64,000 nt of DNA from Haloechinothrix alba. Its GTDB lineage: Bacteria > Actinomycetota > Actinomycetes > Mycobacteriales > Pseudonocardiaceae. The translations under genes were made by a program, and so were the position numbers. Positions 27,320 to 37,008 of this stretch are shown here, in pieces (within the stretch, counting starts at the first letter, position 1; every line of letters begins with the position of its first letter). The notes beneath the pieces are model-generated. The model was given only the letters and a program-made list of their open reading frames with translations, did no database searches and was not told the origin of the DNA. The DNA lies in contig NZ_FZNW01000007.1 in NCBI RefSeq assembly GCF_900188115.1, positions 124,001-188,000 of the forward strand, written 5' to 3'.

Positions 27320-28591
27320 ATGTCTGACATGATAGCGGACGTGACAGCCGGAACGGGGATCTCCACACGCACGGACGCGGCACGGCCCGCGACGCGGCAC
27401 GGCCGGGTCGCCGGGGGTGGGCTCCTGCTCGGTGTCGCGGTGGTGCTGGTGGCGCTGAACCTGCGTCCCGCGATCACCAGCGTGGGGCCGGTGCTCGGCC
27501 AGGCCCGCGACGGGCTTGGTGCCTCTGCCACCTGGGCTGGGCTGCTGACCACCATCCCGGGTCTGTGCTTCGCGCTGGCCGGGCTGGCAGCCCCCGCCCT
27601 CGCTCGCCGTGCCGGTACCACCGCCGCGGTTGCCCTGTCGATGACGGTGCTAGCCTGCGGGCTGCTGGCCAGGGTGCTCGGGGGCCCGGTGCTGGTGCTG
27701 GCAGGCACGATGGTGGCCACCGGCGGGATCGCCCTCGCCAACGTGCTGGTCCCGGTCGTGGTCAAGTCCTCGTTCCCGGCCCGGATCGGGCTGATGACGG
27801 GGATGTATACCGCCGCGCTGCAAGGAGGCGGGGCGCTCGGCTCGGCGGTGACGGCGCCGCTGGGTGCCGCGCTTGGTGGCTGGCGGCCCGCCCTGGCCAG
27901 CTGGGCTGCCCTCGCGGTGGTCGCGCTTGTGGTGTGGTCGCTGGCCGCGCGGGCCCGGCGTCGCGCCGAGCCCGCTGATCCCCGTGCGGCACGTGAGACG
28001 GTCCCTGCGAGCCAGGGTCCTGCGCGTTCCCTGCTGCGCAGCCCCCTGGCGTGGGTGGTGACCGTCTTCTTCGGCCTACAGGCCTGCCTGGCCTACGTGC
28101 TGATGGGGTGGCTGCCCCTCGTGCTGATCGACGCAGGGGTGAGCCAGGGCGACGCCGGACTGTACGTCGGCGCGCTGTCGCTGGTCGGCGTGCCGGTCAG
28201 CCTCACCGTTCCCGCGCTGGCTGCCCGGCGGCGCAGCCAGTCGGGGTGGATCGTCGGGCTCGGCGTCATCGGCCTGACCGGGATGGTCGGCCTGATGCTG
28301 GCCCCTACGACGGTGCCGCTGCTGTGGACGTTGCTGATCGGGACGGGGATGAGCGTGTTCTCGCTGGCACTGACACTGCTTGCGCTGCGTGCCCGCACCG
28401 GGGAGGACACCGCGCGGCTGTCCGGGATGGCGCAGGGCTTCGGTTACCTGCTCGCCGCGGTGGGGCCGTTCCTGTTCGGGCTGCTGCACGACATCTCCGG
28501 CGGCTGGACCGTGCCGCTGCTGATGCTGATCGGCGTGCTGCTCGCCCAGATGCTGTTCGGTTGGGTCGCCGGCAGGCCCCGCTACGTCTGA
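27320..28591 (+). CDS. MFS transporter, CynX/NimT type
   Basis: The protein has 423 residues and about 12 membrane segments, with LVALNLRPAITSVGPVLGQA and ANVLVPVVVKSSF as in the paralogue at 19579-20802. The ATG at 27320 has no good Shine-Dalgarno and lies inside the palindrome ATGTCTGACAT (27320-27330), which may be the operator of the divergent GntR gene. Leaderless translation or a later start (GTG 27341) is possible. Confidence 0.82.
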   Translation: MSDMIADVTAGTGISTRTDAARPATRHGRVAGGGLLLGVAVVLVALNLRPAITSVGPVLGQARDGLGASATWAGLLTTIPGLCFALAGLAAPALARRAGTTAAVALSMTVLACGLLARVLGGPVLVLAGTMVATGGIALANVLVPVVVKSSFPARIGLMTGMYTAALQGGGALGSAVTAPLGAALGGWRPALASWAALAVVALVVWSLAARARRRAEPADPRAARETVPASQGPARSLLRSPLAWVVTVFFGLQACLAYVLMGWLPLVLIDAGVSQGDAGLYVGALSLVGVPVSLTVPALAARRRSQSGWIVGLGVIGLTGMVGLMLAPTTVPLLWTLLIGTGMSVFSLALTLLALRARTGEDTARLSGMAQGFGYLLAAVGPFLFGLLHDISGGWTVPLLMLIGVLLAQMLFGWVAGRPRYV

Positions 28592-28645
28592 CCGCCGGGC
28601 GGGGTGGAGCCGAATGTCACGTTCGGCGACTTAGAAGGAACGGCG

Positions 28646-28704
28646 GTCACCTTCGGCTCCCTCGCGCCGCTTCGCTCGGCGTTCGGATGGGAGCCGAAGG
28701 TGAC
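28646..28704. repeat. Hairpin of GAGCCGAAGGTGAC-type repeats
   Basis: GTCACCTTCGGCTCCC at 28646-28661 is the exact complement of 28689-28704. Two further related copies flank it (GAGCCGAATGTCAC near 28606 and a degenerate one near 28702-28714). It lies just past the MFS stop and next to the truncated MarR gene. It is likely a terminator-type repeat, structurally like but different from the family at 840. Confidence 0.65.
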
Positions 28705-28726
28705 ATCGGGCTCCCCGCGCGCGTGT

Positions 28727-28915
28727 CTAGAAGCGGCGGCGGACCTCGTCGGCCCCGGTGCCGATCATGAGCTTGTCCAGCAGCCCGATGAGGGTGGTGC
28801 GCTCCTGCTCGTTGAGCGTGCTCGCCCACGCCTGCTCGCGCTCGTTGTGCGTGCCGAACGCGCGGGCGATGTCCGCACGCCCGCGGTCGGTGAGGTCGAC
28901 CCGCACGGCACGCCC
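28727..28915 (-). pseudogene. MarR-family regulator, C-terminal remnant
   Basis: About 62 codons remain, ending RRRF-stop. They encode the wing end and C-terminal helices of a MarR protein (AVRVDLTDRGRADIARAF, LNEQERTTLIGLLDKLM). The N-terminal helices and start are missing. At about 28905-28916 the sequence switches to a monooxygenase read in the opposite direction, so both 5' ends and the shared promoter were lost in one deletion. Confidence 0.7.
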
Positions 28916-29255
28916 GATGTGGAGAACGCGGCGTGGAAGCTGGCGCTGGTGCTGCGCGGCTGGGCGGGTGAGGAGCTGCTGGAGAGCTACCACGACGAGC
29001 GGCACGCGGCTGCGCTGGAGAACCTGGACGTCACCACGGCGACCATGGGCTTCCTCGTCCCGCACACCGAGCAGCAGCGGCGCACGAGGCTGGATGTGCT
29101 CGAACGCGCGGTGCGCGACCGGACGGCCCACGCCGAGGTGAACTCGGGCAGGCTGGCCGAGCCCTACTGGCACGCCGACTCGCCGCCGCACTCGGCCGCG
29201 CCGCGGGGGCTGGAGACCGGGTGGCCGCGCGAGGAAACGACACGAGGGAGCGAGC
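28916..29255 (+). pseudogene. FAD-dependent aromatic monooxygenase, C-terminal remnant
   Basis: Starting with DVENAAWKLALVLRGWAG and continuing ELLESYHDERHAAALENLDV, this is the end of the FAD domain plus part of the C-terminal region of an MhpA/PheA-like hydroxylase. About the first 300 residues are missing, including the GxGxxG and DG motifs. The frame stays open into the next gene without a recognisable native C-terminus. It may have fed the fumarylacetoacetase pathway downstream. Confidence 0.7.
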
Positions 29256-29749
29256 ATGACCCAGGAATCATCCGATGTGGACGGACTGGTTGCGGCTGGT
29301 GCCGCGCGGCCGAGCACGCGGCAGGTGGGCCTGAAGTTCCGCTGCGGGGGTGCGACCGCCGGGGCGTTCCCGGGTGCCGGGGAGTTGGCGCGCGCCGTGG
29401 TGGCCGCCGCGCGCGCCGGGGTGACGATCAAGGCCACCGCGGGGCTGCACCACGCGGTGCGCTACACCGACCCGGACACCGGCTTCGACCATCACGGTTA
29501 CCTGAACCTGGTGCTCGCGGTGGCCCGTGCGGTGGCGGGTTCGCAGGTCGATGCCGTGGCCGATACGCTGCGCAGCAGGGACACCCCCGAGCTCGCCCGG
29601 CAGGCCAGGAGCATGACGTCGCGTGCCGCCGGGGTGACCCGGCGCGCGCTGGCCGGTTTCGGCTCGTGCAGCACGGCCGTCCCGGTTACCGAGGCTGCCG
29701 AGCTGGGCCTGGTAAGGCAGGACGACGAGCGAGAAAGGTTGAGGGTTAC

Positions 29750-29753
<4 letters not shown>
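29256..29753 (+). CDS. Conserved protein of unknown function, probably N-terminally shortened
   Basis: The protein has 165 residues. LKFRCGGATAGAFPGAGELA, KATAGLHHAVRYTDPDTGFDHHG and GSCSTAVP are blocks I recall from the C-terminal half of roughly 300-residue actinobacterial hypotheticals; the N-terminal half is absent here. GAGGG lies 7 nt before the ATG. It overlaps the fumarylacetoacetase start by GTGA, so the two are coupled. No activity is assigned. Confidence 0.6.
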
Positions 29754-30958
<1,205 letters not shown>

Positions 30959-30962
30959 GGCG

Positions 30963-32480
30963 GTGCGCTGGAGTCGGTCGCTGACGCTGCCGCGCCGCGG
31001 TGACCTGGTGGCCGGGCTCAGCGTCGCGTTGGTGCTGATCCCCCAGTCGCTGGCGTATGCGGAGCTGGCCGGGTTGCCTGCGGTACACGGCCTGTACGCC
31101 GCGGCCGTCGCGCCGGTCGCGGCGGCGCTGATCGGGTCCTCGCCGTACCTGCAGACCGGCCCGGTCGCGCTGACGAGCCTGCTGACGCTGAGCGCCCTGG
31201 CCCCGCTCGCCGAGACCGGCACGGCCGGTTTCGCCGCGCACGCCGCGCTGCTGGCGATCGTGGTCGGTGTGGTGCGCCTGCTGTTCGGGTTGCTGCGCTG
31301 GGGAGCGGTGTCCTACCTGCTGTCCCAGCCCGTGGTGTCGGCGTTCACCGTCGCGGCCGCGATACTGATCATCGCCTCGCAGGTTCCCACGCTCATCGAC
31401 AGCGACGCCGACGCCGCGAACCCGTTCCTCGGCGCGGGGCAGGCGCTGGCAGCGCCGGGGGCCTGGGACGCCGTCGCGGTCGCCATCGGCGTGGCCACGG
31501 TCCTGCTCGTGCTGGCCGGGCGCAGGATCAGCCCGCTGTTCCCCGCGGTGCTGCTCGCCACGGTCGGCGCATTGCTGCTCAGCGTGTTCGACCTCGTCGC
31601 GGTGCCGGTGGTCGGGGCGATCCCTGCCGGGCTGCCGCCGATGGACCTCGGGTTGCCGTGGGAGGCCCTGCCGTCGCTGGTGGTGCCCGGTGTGGTCATC
31701 GCGCTGGTCGGCTTCGCCGAGCCGTCCTCCATCGCGCGCCGCTACGCCTCGATGGACCGCACGCCGTGGAACCCCAACCGGGAGTTCACCGGGCAGGGTC
31801 TTGCCAACATCGTTGCCGGGCTGTTCAGCGGCCTGCCGGCAGGCGGGTCGTTCTCCCGCTCGGCGCTGAACCGGCTATCCGGCGGGCGGACGCGATGGAG
31901 CGGGGCGGTGACCGGCCTCGTCGTGCTGGCCGTGCTGCCTGCCGCCGGGGTGTTAGCGGACCTGCCGACGGCCGTGCTGGCCGGGCTGGTGATCGCCGCG
32001 GCGCTCTCGCTGCTCGAGGTGCGCCCGTTCACGCAGGCCTGGCGTTGCTCACGCCCGCAGTTCGCGATCGCGGTGCTGACGTTCGTCATGACACTCGCAG
32101 CGGCACCTCGCGTCGAGTGGGGGATCGTCGCGGGGGTCGTACTGTCGCTGGCCGTGCATCTGTGGCGGGAGATGCGGCTGGACGTCACGGCCACGCACGC
32201 GGGCACGACGCTGCACGTGTGGCTCAGCGGGGTGCTGTACTTCGCGTCCGCGCCGGTGCTGGAGGGGCGCCTGCTGGCCCTGCTCGCCGAGCAGCCCGAT
32301 GTGGACAGGGTCATGGTGCACCTGCAGGGGCTGGGCCGGGTGGACCTGACCGGCCTGCTGTCGTTGCGTTCGGTGATCGAGCACGCCCGTGAGTCCGGAA
32401 CCGACATCGAGCTCTGCGACGTGCCGGACCACACCGTCGAGCGCGCCGAGCGGGTGCTCGGCGACCTGCTCCGCTCCTGA
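30963..32480 (+). CDS. SulP-family anion permease with STAS domain
   Basis: The protein has 505 residues. The 14-segment SLC26/SulP core begins LVAGLSVALVLIPQSLAYAE and includes GLFSGLPAGGSFSRSALN. A C-terminal STAS domain (about 400-505, VHLQGLGRVDLTGLLSLRSVI) follows. It is probably a proton- or sodium-coupled sulfate, bicarbonate or dicarboxylate carrier; the ion is not readable. GTG at 30963 is 4 nt past the fumarylacetoacetase stop, suggesting co-transcription. Confidence 0.87.
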   Translation: MRWSRSLTLPRRGDLVAGLSVALVLIPQSLAYAELAGLPAVHGLYAAAVAPVAAALIGSSPYLQTGPVALTSLLTLSALAPLAETGTAGFAAHAALLAIVVGVVRLLFGLLRWGAVSYLLSQPVVSAFTVAAAILIIASQVPTLIDSDADAANPFLGAGQALAAPGAWDAVAVAIGVATVLLVLAGRRISPLFPAVLLATVGALLLSVFDLVAVPVVGAIPAGLPPMDLGLPWEALPSLVVPGVVIALVGFAEPSSIARRYASMDRTPWNPNREFTGQGLANIVAGLFSGLPAGGSFSRSALNRLSGGRTRWSGAVTGLVVLAVLPAAGVLADLPTAVLAGLVIAAALSLLEVRPFTQAWRCSRPQFAIAVLTFVMTLAAAPRVEWGIVAGVVLSLAVHLWREMRLDVTATHAGTTLHVWLSGVLYFASAPVLEGRLLALLAEQPDVDRVMVHLQGLGRVDLTGLLSLRSVIEHARESGTDIELCDVPDHTVERAERVLGDLLRS

Positions 32481-32545
32481 TCGCTGGTCCCGCTCCTGGT
32501 GTTCACCGGCGCGCAGGCCGGCACCATCGCCCCAAGGCCCGGCGG

Positions 32546-33310
32546 CTAGCTGTCGACGGGTATGCGGTACGTCAACTCGTAGCGGTCGCCGGGGAAGGTG
32601 ATGTCGCACGTTTCCACCGGCTGGTCGCCGACGTAGTGAGTGCGCTCGATGGCGAGCACGTAGACGCTCTGAGCGGGTAACTCGAGGCGTTCGGTCTCAT
32701 CGGGACGTGCGGGGCGAGCATGCACGCGCTCGACCACTTCATCGACACGCTGGTCGATGAGGTCCATGCGGGCGATGACACCGACGGCCGGGGACTCCTC
32801 CGGGAGTTCGATCGACGTTCCACCCGTGATCGCCAGCGGCTCCCAGGATCGCGCTACCTGAATGACGGCACCGTCGGCGAAGTACCGGTAGTCCGTCTGC
32901 ATGAGTTCCGCGTCCGGTTCGATGCCGAGGCGAACGGCGAGGTCCTCGGTAGCCGGTACTTTCTTGCTGGCGTACTCCCGGTCGCCGCGCTGGCTGGATT
33001 GCGCGGCGTCGTTGGTGAACGGCGATGAGCTGTGCGGCTTGTGGCGCGAGTACCGGCCCGTGCTGTCCCGTACGACCCGGCGTGATTCCTTGACGAAACT
33101 CCCCTTGCCCTGGTGCCCGAGGATCAGCCCTTCGTTGCGGAGTACGTTCAGCGCCATCTTCACGACCATGCGCGATACCCCGTAGTCGGACATCAGCCGG
33201 CTTTCGGAAGGCAGCTTCGCACCGGGTGCCAGCGAACCGTCGAGGATCTTCCCCCGATAGTCGGCTGCGATCTGGAGGTACGCGGGTGTGCCGCTCCATC
33301 GTGTGGCCAT
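32546..33310 (-). CDS. HutC-type GntR regulator
   Basis: The protein has 254 residues. The winged helix (GAKLPSESRLMSDYGVSRMVVKMALNVL) and UTRA effector domain (GTSIELPEESPAVGVIARMD, QSVYVLAIERTHYVGDQPVE) are clear. A Ser-rich linker at about 80-110 joins them. GGAGGAACCGC precedes the ATG. Such GntR genes often sit on actinobacterial integrative elements, but no transfer genes are seen here. It probably represses the AT-rich divergent promoter. Confidence 0.85.
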   Translation of the reverse strand: MATRWSGTPAYLQIAADYRGKILDGSLAPGAKLPSESRLMSDYGVSRMVVKMALNVLRNEGLILGHQGKGSFVKESRRVVRDSTGRYSRHKPHSSSPFTNDAAQSSQRGDREYASKKVPATEDLAVRLGIEPDAELMQTDYRYFADGAVIQVARSWEPLAITGGTSIELPEESPAVGVIARMDLIDQRVDEVVERVHARPARPDETERLELPAQSVYVLAIERTHYVGDQPVETCDITFPGDRYELTYRIPVDS

Positions 33311-33403
33311 AGTGCGGTTCCTCCATCGCAGGCCTGGCATACCCGGTGTGCTTGGTGATCACGGTAACGGACACCGCTACCGGCATACAGCGATGGACCT
33401 GGC

Positions 33404-33440
33404 TTGACTAATACTATACCTAGTATACTATGTATATAGT
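33404..33440 (+). promoter_or_regulatory. AT-rich operator/promoter with two dyads
   Basis: TATACCTAGTATA (33415-33427) and ACTATGTATATAGT (33427-33440) are adjacent dyads within a strikingly AT-rich stretch. A TTGACT -35-like hexamer is at 33404-33409. The dyads would cover the -10 of a rightward promoter. The TATAC/GTATA half-sites resemble HutC-family operators. Confidence 0.6.
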
Positions 33441-33548
33441 AGAATGACTGGTCGGTGTCCGAGGGGTGTCGCGGCAAACTTCGCGGGCCTGTCGGGTGCT
33501 GGGCCTCGGAAATCACGCCCAGGTGCCAGTGCGACTGAGGAGGATCGC

Positions 33549-33647
33549 ATGACCTATGTATCGACTGAGCACGTCCCGGACATCGACGACTCCGTTGGGG
33601 GATGGCCGGAGAAGAGCTCGGCCGGGGGTGTCTGCTGGATCGGTTGA
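33549..33647 (+). CDS. 32-residue peptide overlapping the next gene
   Basis: It has a strong AGGAGG 6 nt before the ATG and encodes MTYVSTEHVPDIDDSVGGWP and a short tail. It overlaps the start of the next gene (33602) out of frame. It is either a leader peptide for coupled translation or the true N-terminus of that protein with a frameshift in the GGGGG run at 33597-33601. Confidence 0.5.
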   Translation: MTYVSTEHVPDIDDSVGGWPEKSSAGGVCWIG

Positions 33648-33970
33648 TTCAGGATCCGTCGGGGTTGCCGCCGCTATGTAGCGAGGCGCGGTTCGCTGAA
33701 CTGCTGGAGGGGATGGTGGCGGACGATGCGCCACGGGTGTTCGCTGTGGTACAGGAGTTCGGCGACAGGGTGGATGCCCGGATCGCCGGATGGGGGATCG
33801 CGTTCGATGATCGCGTCGAGGTGATCGGAGTGGACGGTGACGTCCGGATGAGCCTGCGGGAGCCAGAGGATGCCCTGCGGCGATTCCGTCGCGGGAGTCG
33901 CATCGGTGCGCGGGTGGTGTGGGTCAGCCCGGAAGCGGCCATGTGCCATGTCGACGATGATGCCGGCTGA
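33602..33970 (+). CDS. Conserved actinobacterial hypothetical protein
   Basis: The protein has 122 residues and no known domain. The middle reads RVFAVVQEFGDRVDARIAGW and then an acidic/Arg-rich end (LREPEDALRRFRRGSRIGAR). Similar small proteins are common next to HTH regulators in Pseudonocardiaceae; this is recollection, not a search. The start has only a GGGGG immediately before it, so translation may depend on the overlapping 33549 peptide. Confidence 0.55.
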   Translation: MAGEELGRGCLLDRLIQDPSGLPPLCSEARFAELLEGMVADDAPRVFAVVQEFGDRVDARIAGWGIAFDDRVEVIGVDGDVRMSLREPEDALRRFRRGSRIGARVVWVSPEAAMCHVDDDAG

Positions 33971-33998
33971 CGTGTACGTGACATCGGTGTGCCGGCCA

Positions 33999-34062
33999 AC
34001 CCGGCACGGCATGCCGGCAAGCCCGACACAGTGTGCCCGGTGGCCAGACACGGCGTGCCCGG
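33999..34062. repeat. Cluster of CCCGACACGGCATGCCCGG-like repeats (cluster 1)
   Basis: Three copies are spaced about 22 nt apart: 34001-34017 (itself the dyad CCGGCA-n5-TGCCGG), 34022-34040 and 34044-34062. It ends at the 3' end of the convergent MarR gene. Related clusters occur at 39138-39216 and 41257-41309. Confidence 0.6.
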
Positions 34063-34068
34063 TGCGCG

Positions 34069-34569
34069 TCATGCGGGGTCGGCGGGGCTCGCATCCGGTG
34101 CGTCCGCGCCTGCGGTGGCGCGGGGTCGGACCACCTCGCGGAGCTTGCGCAGTCCGGTGAGGAACGCGTCGAGCTCCTCGGCGGACAGCCGGCCGGTGAA
34201 CCACGTGTCGAGTGCGTCCAACAGCGGCGGCACATCGGCTGCGAGCCGTTCCTCGCCGGACGGGGTGAGCACGGCAAGGGAGGCGCGCCGGTCTCCCGGA
34301 CAGGCAGCGCGCTCGACCAATCCGGCGCGTTCCATCCGGTCGATGACCCGGGTGATGCCGCTGGTGGACAGTGCTGTCTGGGCAGCGAGGTCGGCCATCC
34401 GTAGCTGCCGTCCGGGTGAGCGCGCCAACCGGATCAGCACGTCGAACTCGTTGCCGGACAGGCCGTGGGCAGCGTGGACCTCCGAGATCCGGGCGCTGAC
34501 CCCCTCGTACACCTCGACGAGGAGCCCCATCGCGGTCAGTCGCGGATCGTCGAACAGGTCACTGGCCAT
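34069..34569 (-). CDS. MarR-family regulator
   Basis: The protein has 166 residues with the full MarR layout. The recognition region QLRMADLAAQTALSTSGITRVIDRMERAGLVER is followed by the wing GDRRASLAVLTPSGEERL. It is divergent from DoxX-MFS-PPOX genes and probably controls them through the dyad at 34634-34648. Confidence 0.88.
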   Translation of the reverse strand: MASDLFDDPRLTAMGLLVEVYEGVSARISEVHAAHGLSGNEFDVLIRLARSPGRQLRMADLAAQTALSTSGITRVIDRMERAGLVERAACPGDRRASLAVLTPSGEERLAADVPPLLDALDTWFTGRLSAEELDAFLTGLRKLREVVRPRATAGADAPDASPADPA

Positions 34570-34584
34570 GGCCGCAGCATAGCA

Positions 34585-34668
34585 GTTTTCGTTGCTTGAG
34601 GGAATATTGACGCGGGGAATAACTGTCCGTAGATTGTTGCTTCGACAAATATCCCCGCAGCAACGAAA
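34585..34668. promoter_or_regulatory. Divergent MarR-controlled promoter region
   Basis: TTGTTGCTTCGACAA (34634-34648) is a 15-bp imperfect dyad of MarR-operator size. Larger arms TTTCGTTGC (near 34586) and GCAACGAAA (near 34660) are exact inverted copies and could be a second site or a loop. The 34570-34686 interval is AT-rich relative to its surroundings. Confidence 0.55.
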
Positions 34669-34686
34669 TTGAAAGGGTTGGAGAGT

Positions 34687-35148
34687 ATGACCGAGCGAAA
34701 CCGCGTAGCGGCGCAGGCAGATGCGGGTCGCGGCCGCGCGGGCACCATCGCCCTGTGGGTCGTGCAGATCATCACCGCTGCAGGCTTCGGGCTGGCCGCG
34801 AGCGCGAAGTTGGCGGGCGACCCTGCTGTGGTCGAGACGTTCGACGCGATCGGCTTCGGTGACTGGTTCCGCTACCTGATCGCCGTTCTGGAGATCGCCG
34901 GGGCCGTCGCCCTGCTGGTACCGCTGCTGGCCGGCCTGGCCGGACTGGCGTTCGTCGGCTTGATGGTCGGCGCCGTCCTCGTGCACCTCGTCGTGCTCGG
35001 CGAGGGGGTGGCCGCGGCGTTTCCGTTGCTCGTACTCGCGGCGATCCTGGCCGTGGCACGCCGCAGGCGCACCGCCGAGCTGGTCGCATGGGTCAGGGGT
35101 CGACGTGACACGGCCGACGACGGGCACATGACGGAACGGACCACCTGA
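34687..35148 (+). CDS. DoxX-family membrane protein
   Basis: The protein has 153 residues and four membrane segments (WVVQIITAAGFGLAASAKLA, then three more) in the DoxX/DUF4345-like layout, and a charged tail. Such proteins are small quinone- or redox-linked membrane proteins of uncertain role. It is the first of three co-directional genes. Confidence 0.75.
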   Translation: MTERNRVAAQADAGRGRAGTIALWVVQIITAAGFGLAASAKLAGDPAVVETFDAIGFGDWFRYLIAVLEIAGAVALLVPLLAGLAGLAFVGLMVGAVLVHLVVLGEGVAAAFPLLVLAAILAVARRRRTAELVAWVRGRRDTADDGHMTERTT

Positions 35149-35149
35149 C

Positions 35150-36568
35150 ATGTCCGCCCATCACGGCACGCCCGAACGCACCCGCTGGGCAGCCGTCGTG
35201 GCCCTCGCGATGATCATCTTCCTGGCGGGCCTCGACATGACCATCGCGGCGATCGCGCTGCCCGCCATCGGCGACGAGTTCGGCGTGCCCGCCGGTAGCA
35301 CCCAGTGGGTCCAGCTCGGCTACCTGCTGCCGCTCGTGGCACTGGTCATCCCGGTCGGTCGCTGGCTGGACAGCGCCGCGCTGCGTCCGGTGCTCGTCAC
35401 CGGGGCGCTCGGGTTCAGAGTCGCGAGCGCGCTGATCGCGGCGGCGCCCGGGTTCGCGCTGCTGACCGCGGGCCGGGCTGTCCAGGGCGCGTTCGCCGCC
35501 GCGATGACCGCGCTGATCTTTCCTGCTGTCTCCACCCTCGTGGAACCCCAGCACCGCGGCAGGGCATTCGGCCTGTTCGCCACCCTCGGCCCCATCGGCA
35601 CGGTGGCGGGCCCCGCCGTGGGCGGCGCGCTGATCGAAGCCTGGGGATGGCGGGCCACGTTCCTGGTGCACCTGCCGGTCGCGCTCGCGGTCGCGTGGCT
35701 GGCGCACCGCACCGTTCCCGGAGGCGGCCGGCTCCGGTTGCCCGGCCGCGGCTGGCTCGCCGACGCACTGGGCCTCGGAACCGTGCTGGTCGCCGCATTC
35801 GTCGCGCTCGACCGGGTCGAGACCGTGGCCACGGCGGATGTCGACTGGTTCGGCATCGGTGCAGCGCTCGCCCTCGCCGCGGTCGCCGGAGGGTGGTGGG
35901 TACGACGCGCCGACTCCCGACCGGTGCTCGACGTCCTGGGACGTCCCGCGCTGTGGCCCTCACTGGTTGCCCTGCCGTTGGGGACCGCGACCAGCGGTGG
36001 GCTGTTCTTCCTCATCCCGTACCTGCTCGTCACCGTGGTCGGCAGCGACTCGGTGCTGGCCGGGACCACGCTCGCCGCGCTACCGCTGGCGATGGCGCTC
36101 TGCTCGCCGCTGGCGGGATGGCTGGCCGACCACATCAGCCCCCGCAGGGTGGCGGCCGCCGGGGCGCTGGTCGCAGCGCTCGGCGCGCTGGGCCTGCAGA
36201 CCGTCGACGCCCAGGCCGGAGCCGTCGCGGTGGCGTGGCCGCTGGCCGTGGTGGGAATCGGTGCCGGGCTGTTCACCGGCCCCAACAGCAGCGCGATCCT
36301 GTCGGCCACACCGGACGGGATGGCGGCCACCGTCGGTGCTGTCACCCAGATGGGCCGTACGCTCGGCTTCGCGCTCGGCCCGGCGGTGGCTGCGCTGACC
36401 TGGCACCTGGCAGGCGGCGGAATCGGTGGTTTCCACCTCGGCGCCGGAGCCGTCCTCGCGCTCGCCGCCCTCGCTGCAGTGTTCGCAGCCGCCGCGCGGA
36501 CCCCCAGCGGACCGGTGGAGGCAGCATCCCCGGCCCCGACCGAACAGCACGTGCACGAATCCGCATGA
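35150..36568 (+). CDS. Drug:H+ antiporter-2 MFS transporter
   Basis: The protein has 472 residues and 14 predicted segments. Motif FLAGLDMTIAAIALPAIGDEFG marks DHA2 (EmrB/QacA) exporters. The second half contains GLFTGPNSSAILSATPDGM. MarR control fits a stress-inducible efflux pump. It starts one base after the doxX stop. Confidence 0.85.
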   Translation: MSAHHGTPERTRWAAVVALAMIIFLAGLDMTIAAIALPAIGDEFGVPAGSTQWVQLGYLLPLVALVIPVGRWLDSAALRPVLVTGALGFRVASALIAAAPGFALLTAGRAVQGAFAAAMTALIFPAVSTLVEPQHRGRAFGLFATLGPIGTVAGPAVGGALIEAWGWRATFLVHLPVALAVAWLAHRTVPGGGRLRLPGRGWLADALGLGTVLVAAFVALDRVETVATADVDWFGIGAALALAAVAGGWWVRRADSRPVLDVLGRPALWPSLVALPLGTATSGGLFFLIPYLLVTVVGSDSVLAGTTLAALPLAMALCSPLAGWLADHISPRRVAAAGALVAALGALGLQTVDAQAGAVAVAWPLAVVGIGAGLFTGPNSSAILSATPDGMAATVGAVTQMGRTLGFALGPAVAALTWHLAGGGIGGFHLGAGAVLALAALAAVFAAAARTPSGPVEAASPAPTEQHVHESA

Positions 36569-36581
36569 AAGGAGCACAGTG

Positions 36582-36962
36582 ATGAGCAGCGCCTTCTCCG
36601 ATGCCGAGCGGGCCTTTCTCGCCGAGGGAGGCAAGTTGGGTCACCTCGCCACCGTCGACGAGCACGGCCGGCCGCACAACGTGCCGCTGGGGTGGACCTA
36701 CAACGCCGATCTGGACACCATCGACATCGGGGGACACGACTTCGCCCGCACCCGGAAGTTCCGTAACGTGCAGGGCAACCCGCTGGTGTGCTTCGTGGTC
36801 GACGACGTGTTGCCGCCATGGAGGCCGCGTGCGGTCCAGGTCCGTGGCCGTGCCGAGGCACTGCCCGCGGCCACCCCTTACGGCGGCGGCGGGCCGGTGC
36901 CGATGATCCGGATCACACCAGCCGGCGTCGTCAGCTGGGGTATGGAACACGTCGACGCCTGA
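36582..36962 (+). CDS. PPOX-class (F420/FMN) oxidoreductase
   Basis: The 126-residue split-barrel protein contains GHLATVDEHGRPHNVPLGW and the KFRNVQGNPLVCFVVDD strand typical of F420-dependent Rv1155-like enzymes. AAAGGAG precedes the ATG. It is probably co-expressed with the efflux pump. The substrate is unknown. Confidence 0.82.
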   Translation: MSSAFSDAERAFLAEGGKLGHLATVDEHGRPHNVPLGWTYNADLDTIDIGGHDFARTRKFRNVQGNPLVCFVVDDVLPPWRPRAVQVRGRAEALPAATPYGGGGPVPMIRITPAGVVSWGMEHVDA

Positions 36963-37008
36963 GCGTTCTTCGCGCGGCTGATCGTGGCGTTCGAGGAGCG
37001 GGCCGTAC

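Noticed and set aside
32546-33970. HutC-type GntR plus hypothetical as part of a conjugative element
   Set aside because: No integrase, Tra/FtsK-like translocase, replication gene or att repeats are found nearby.
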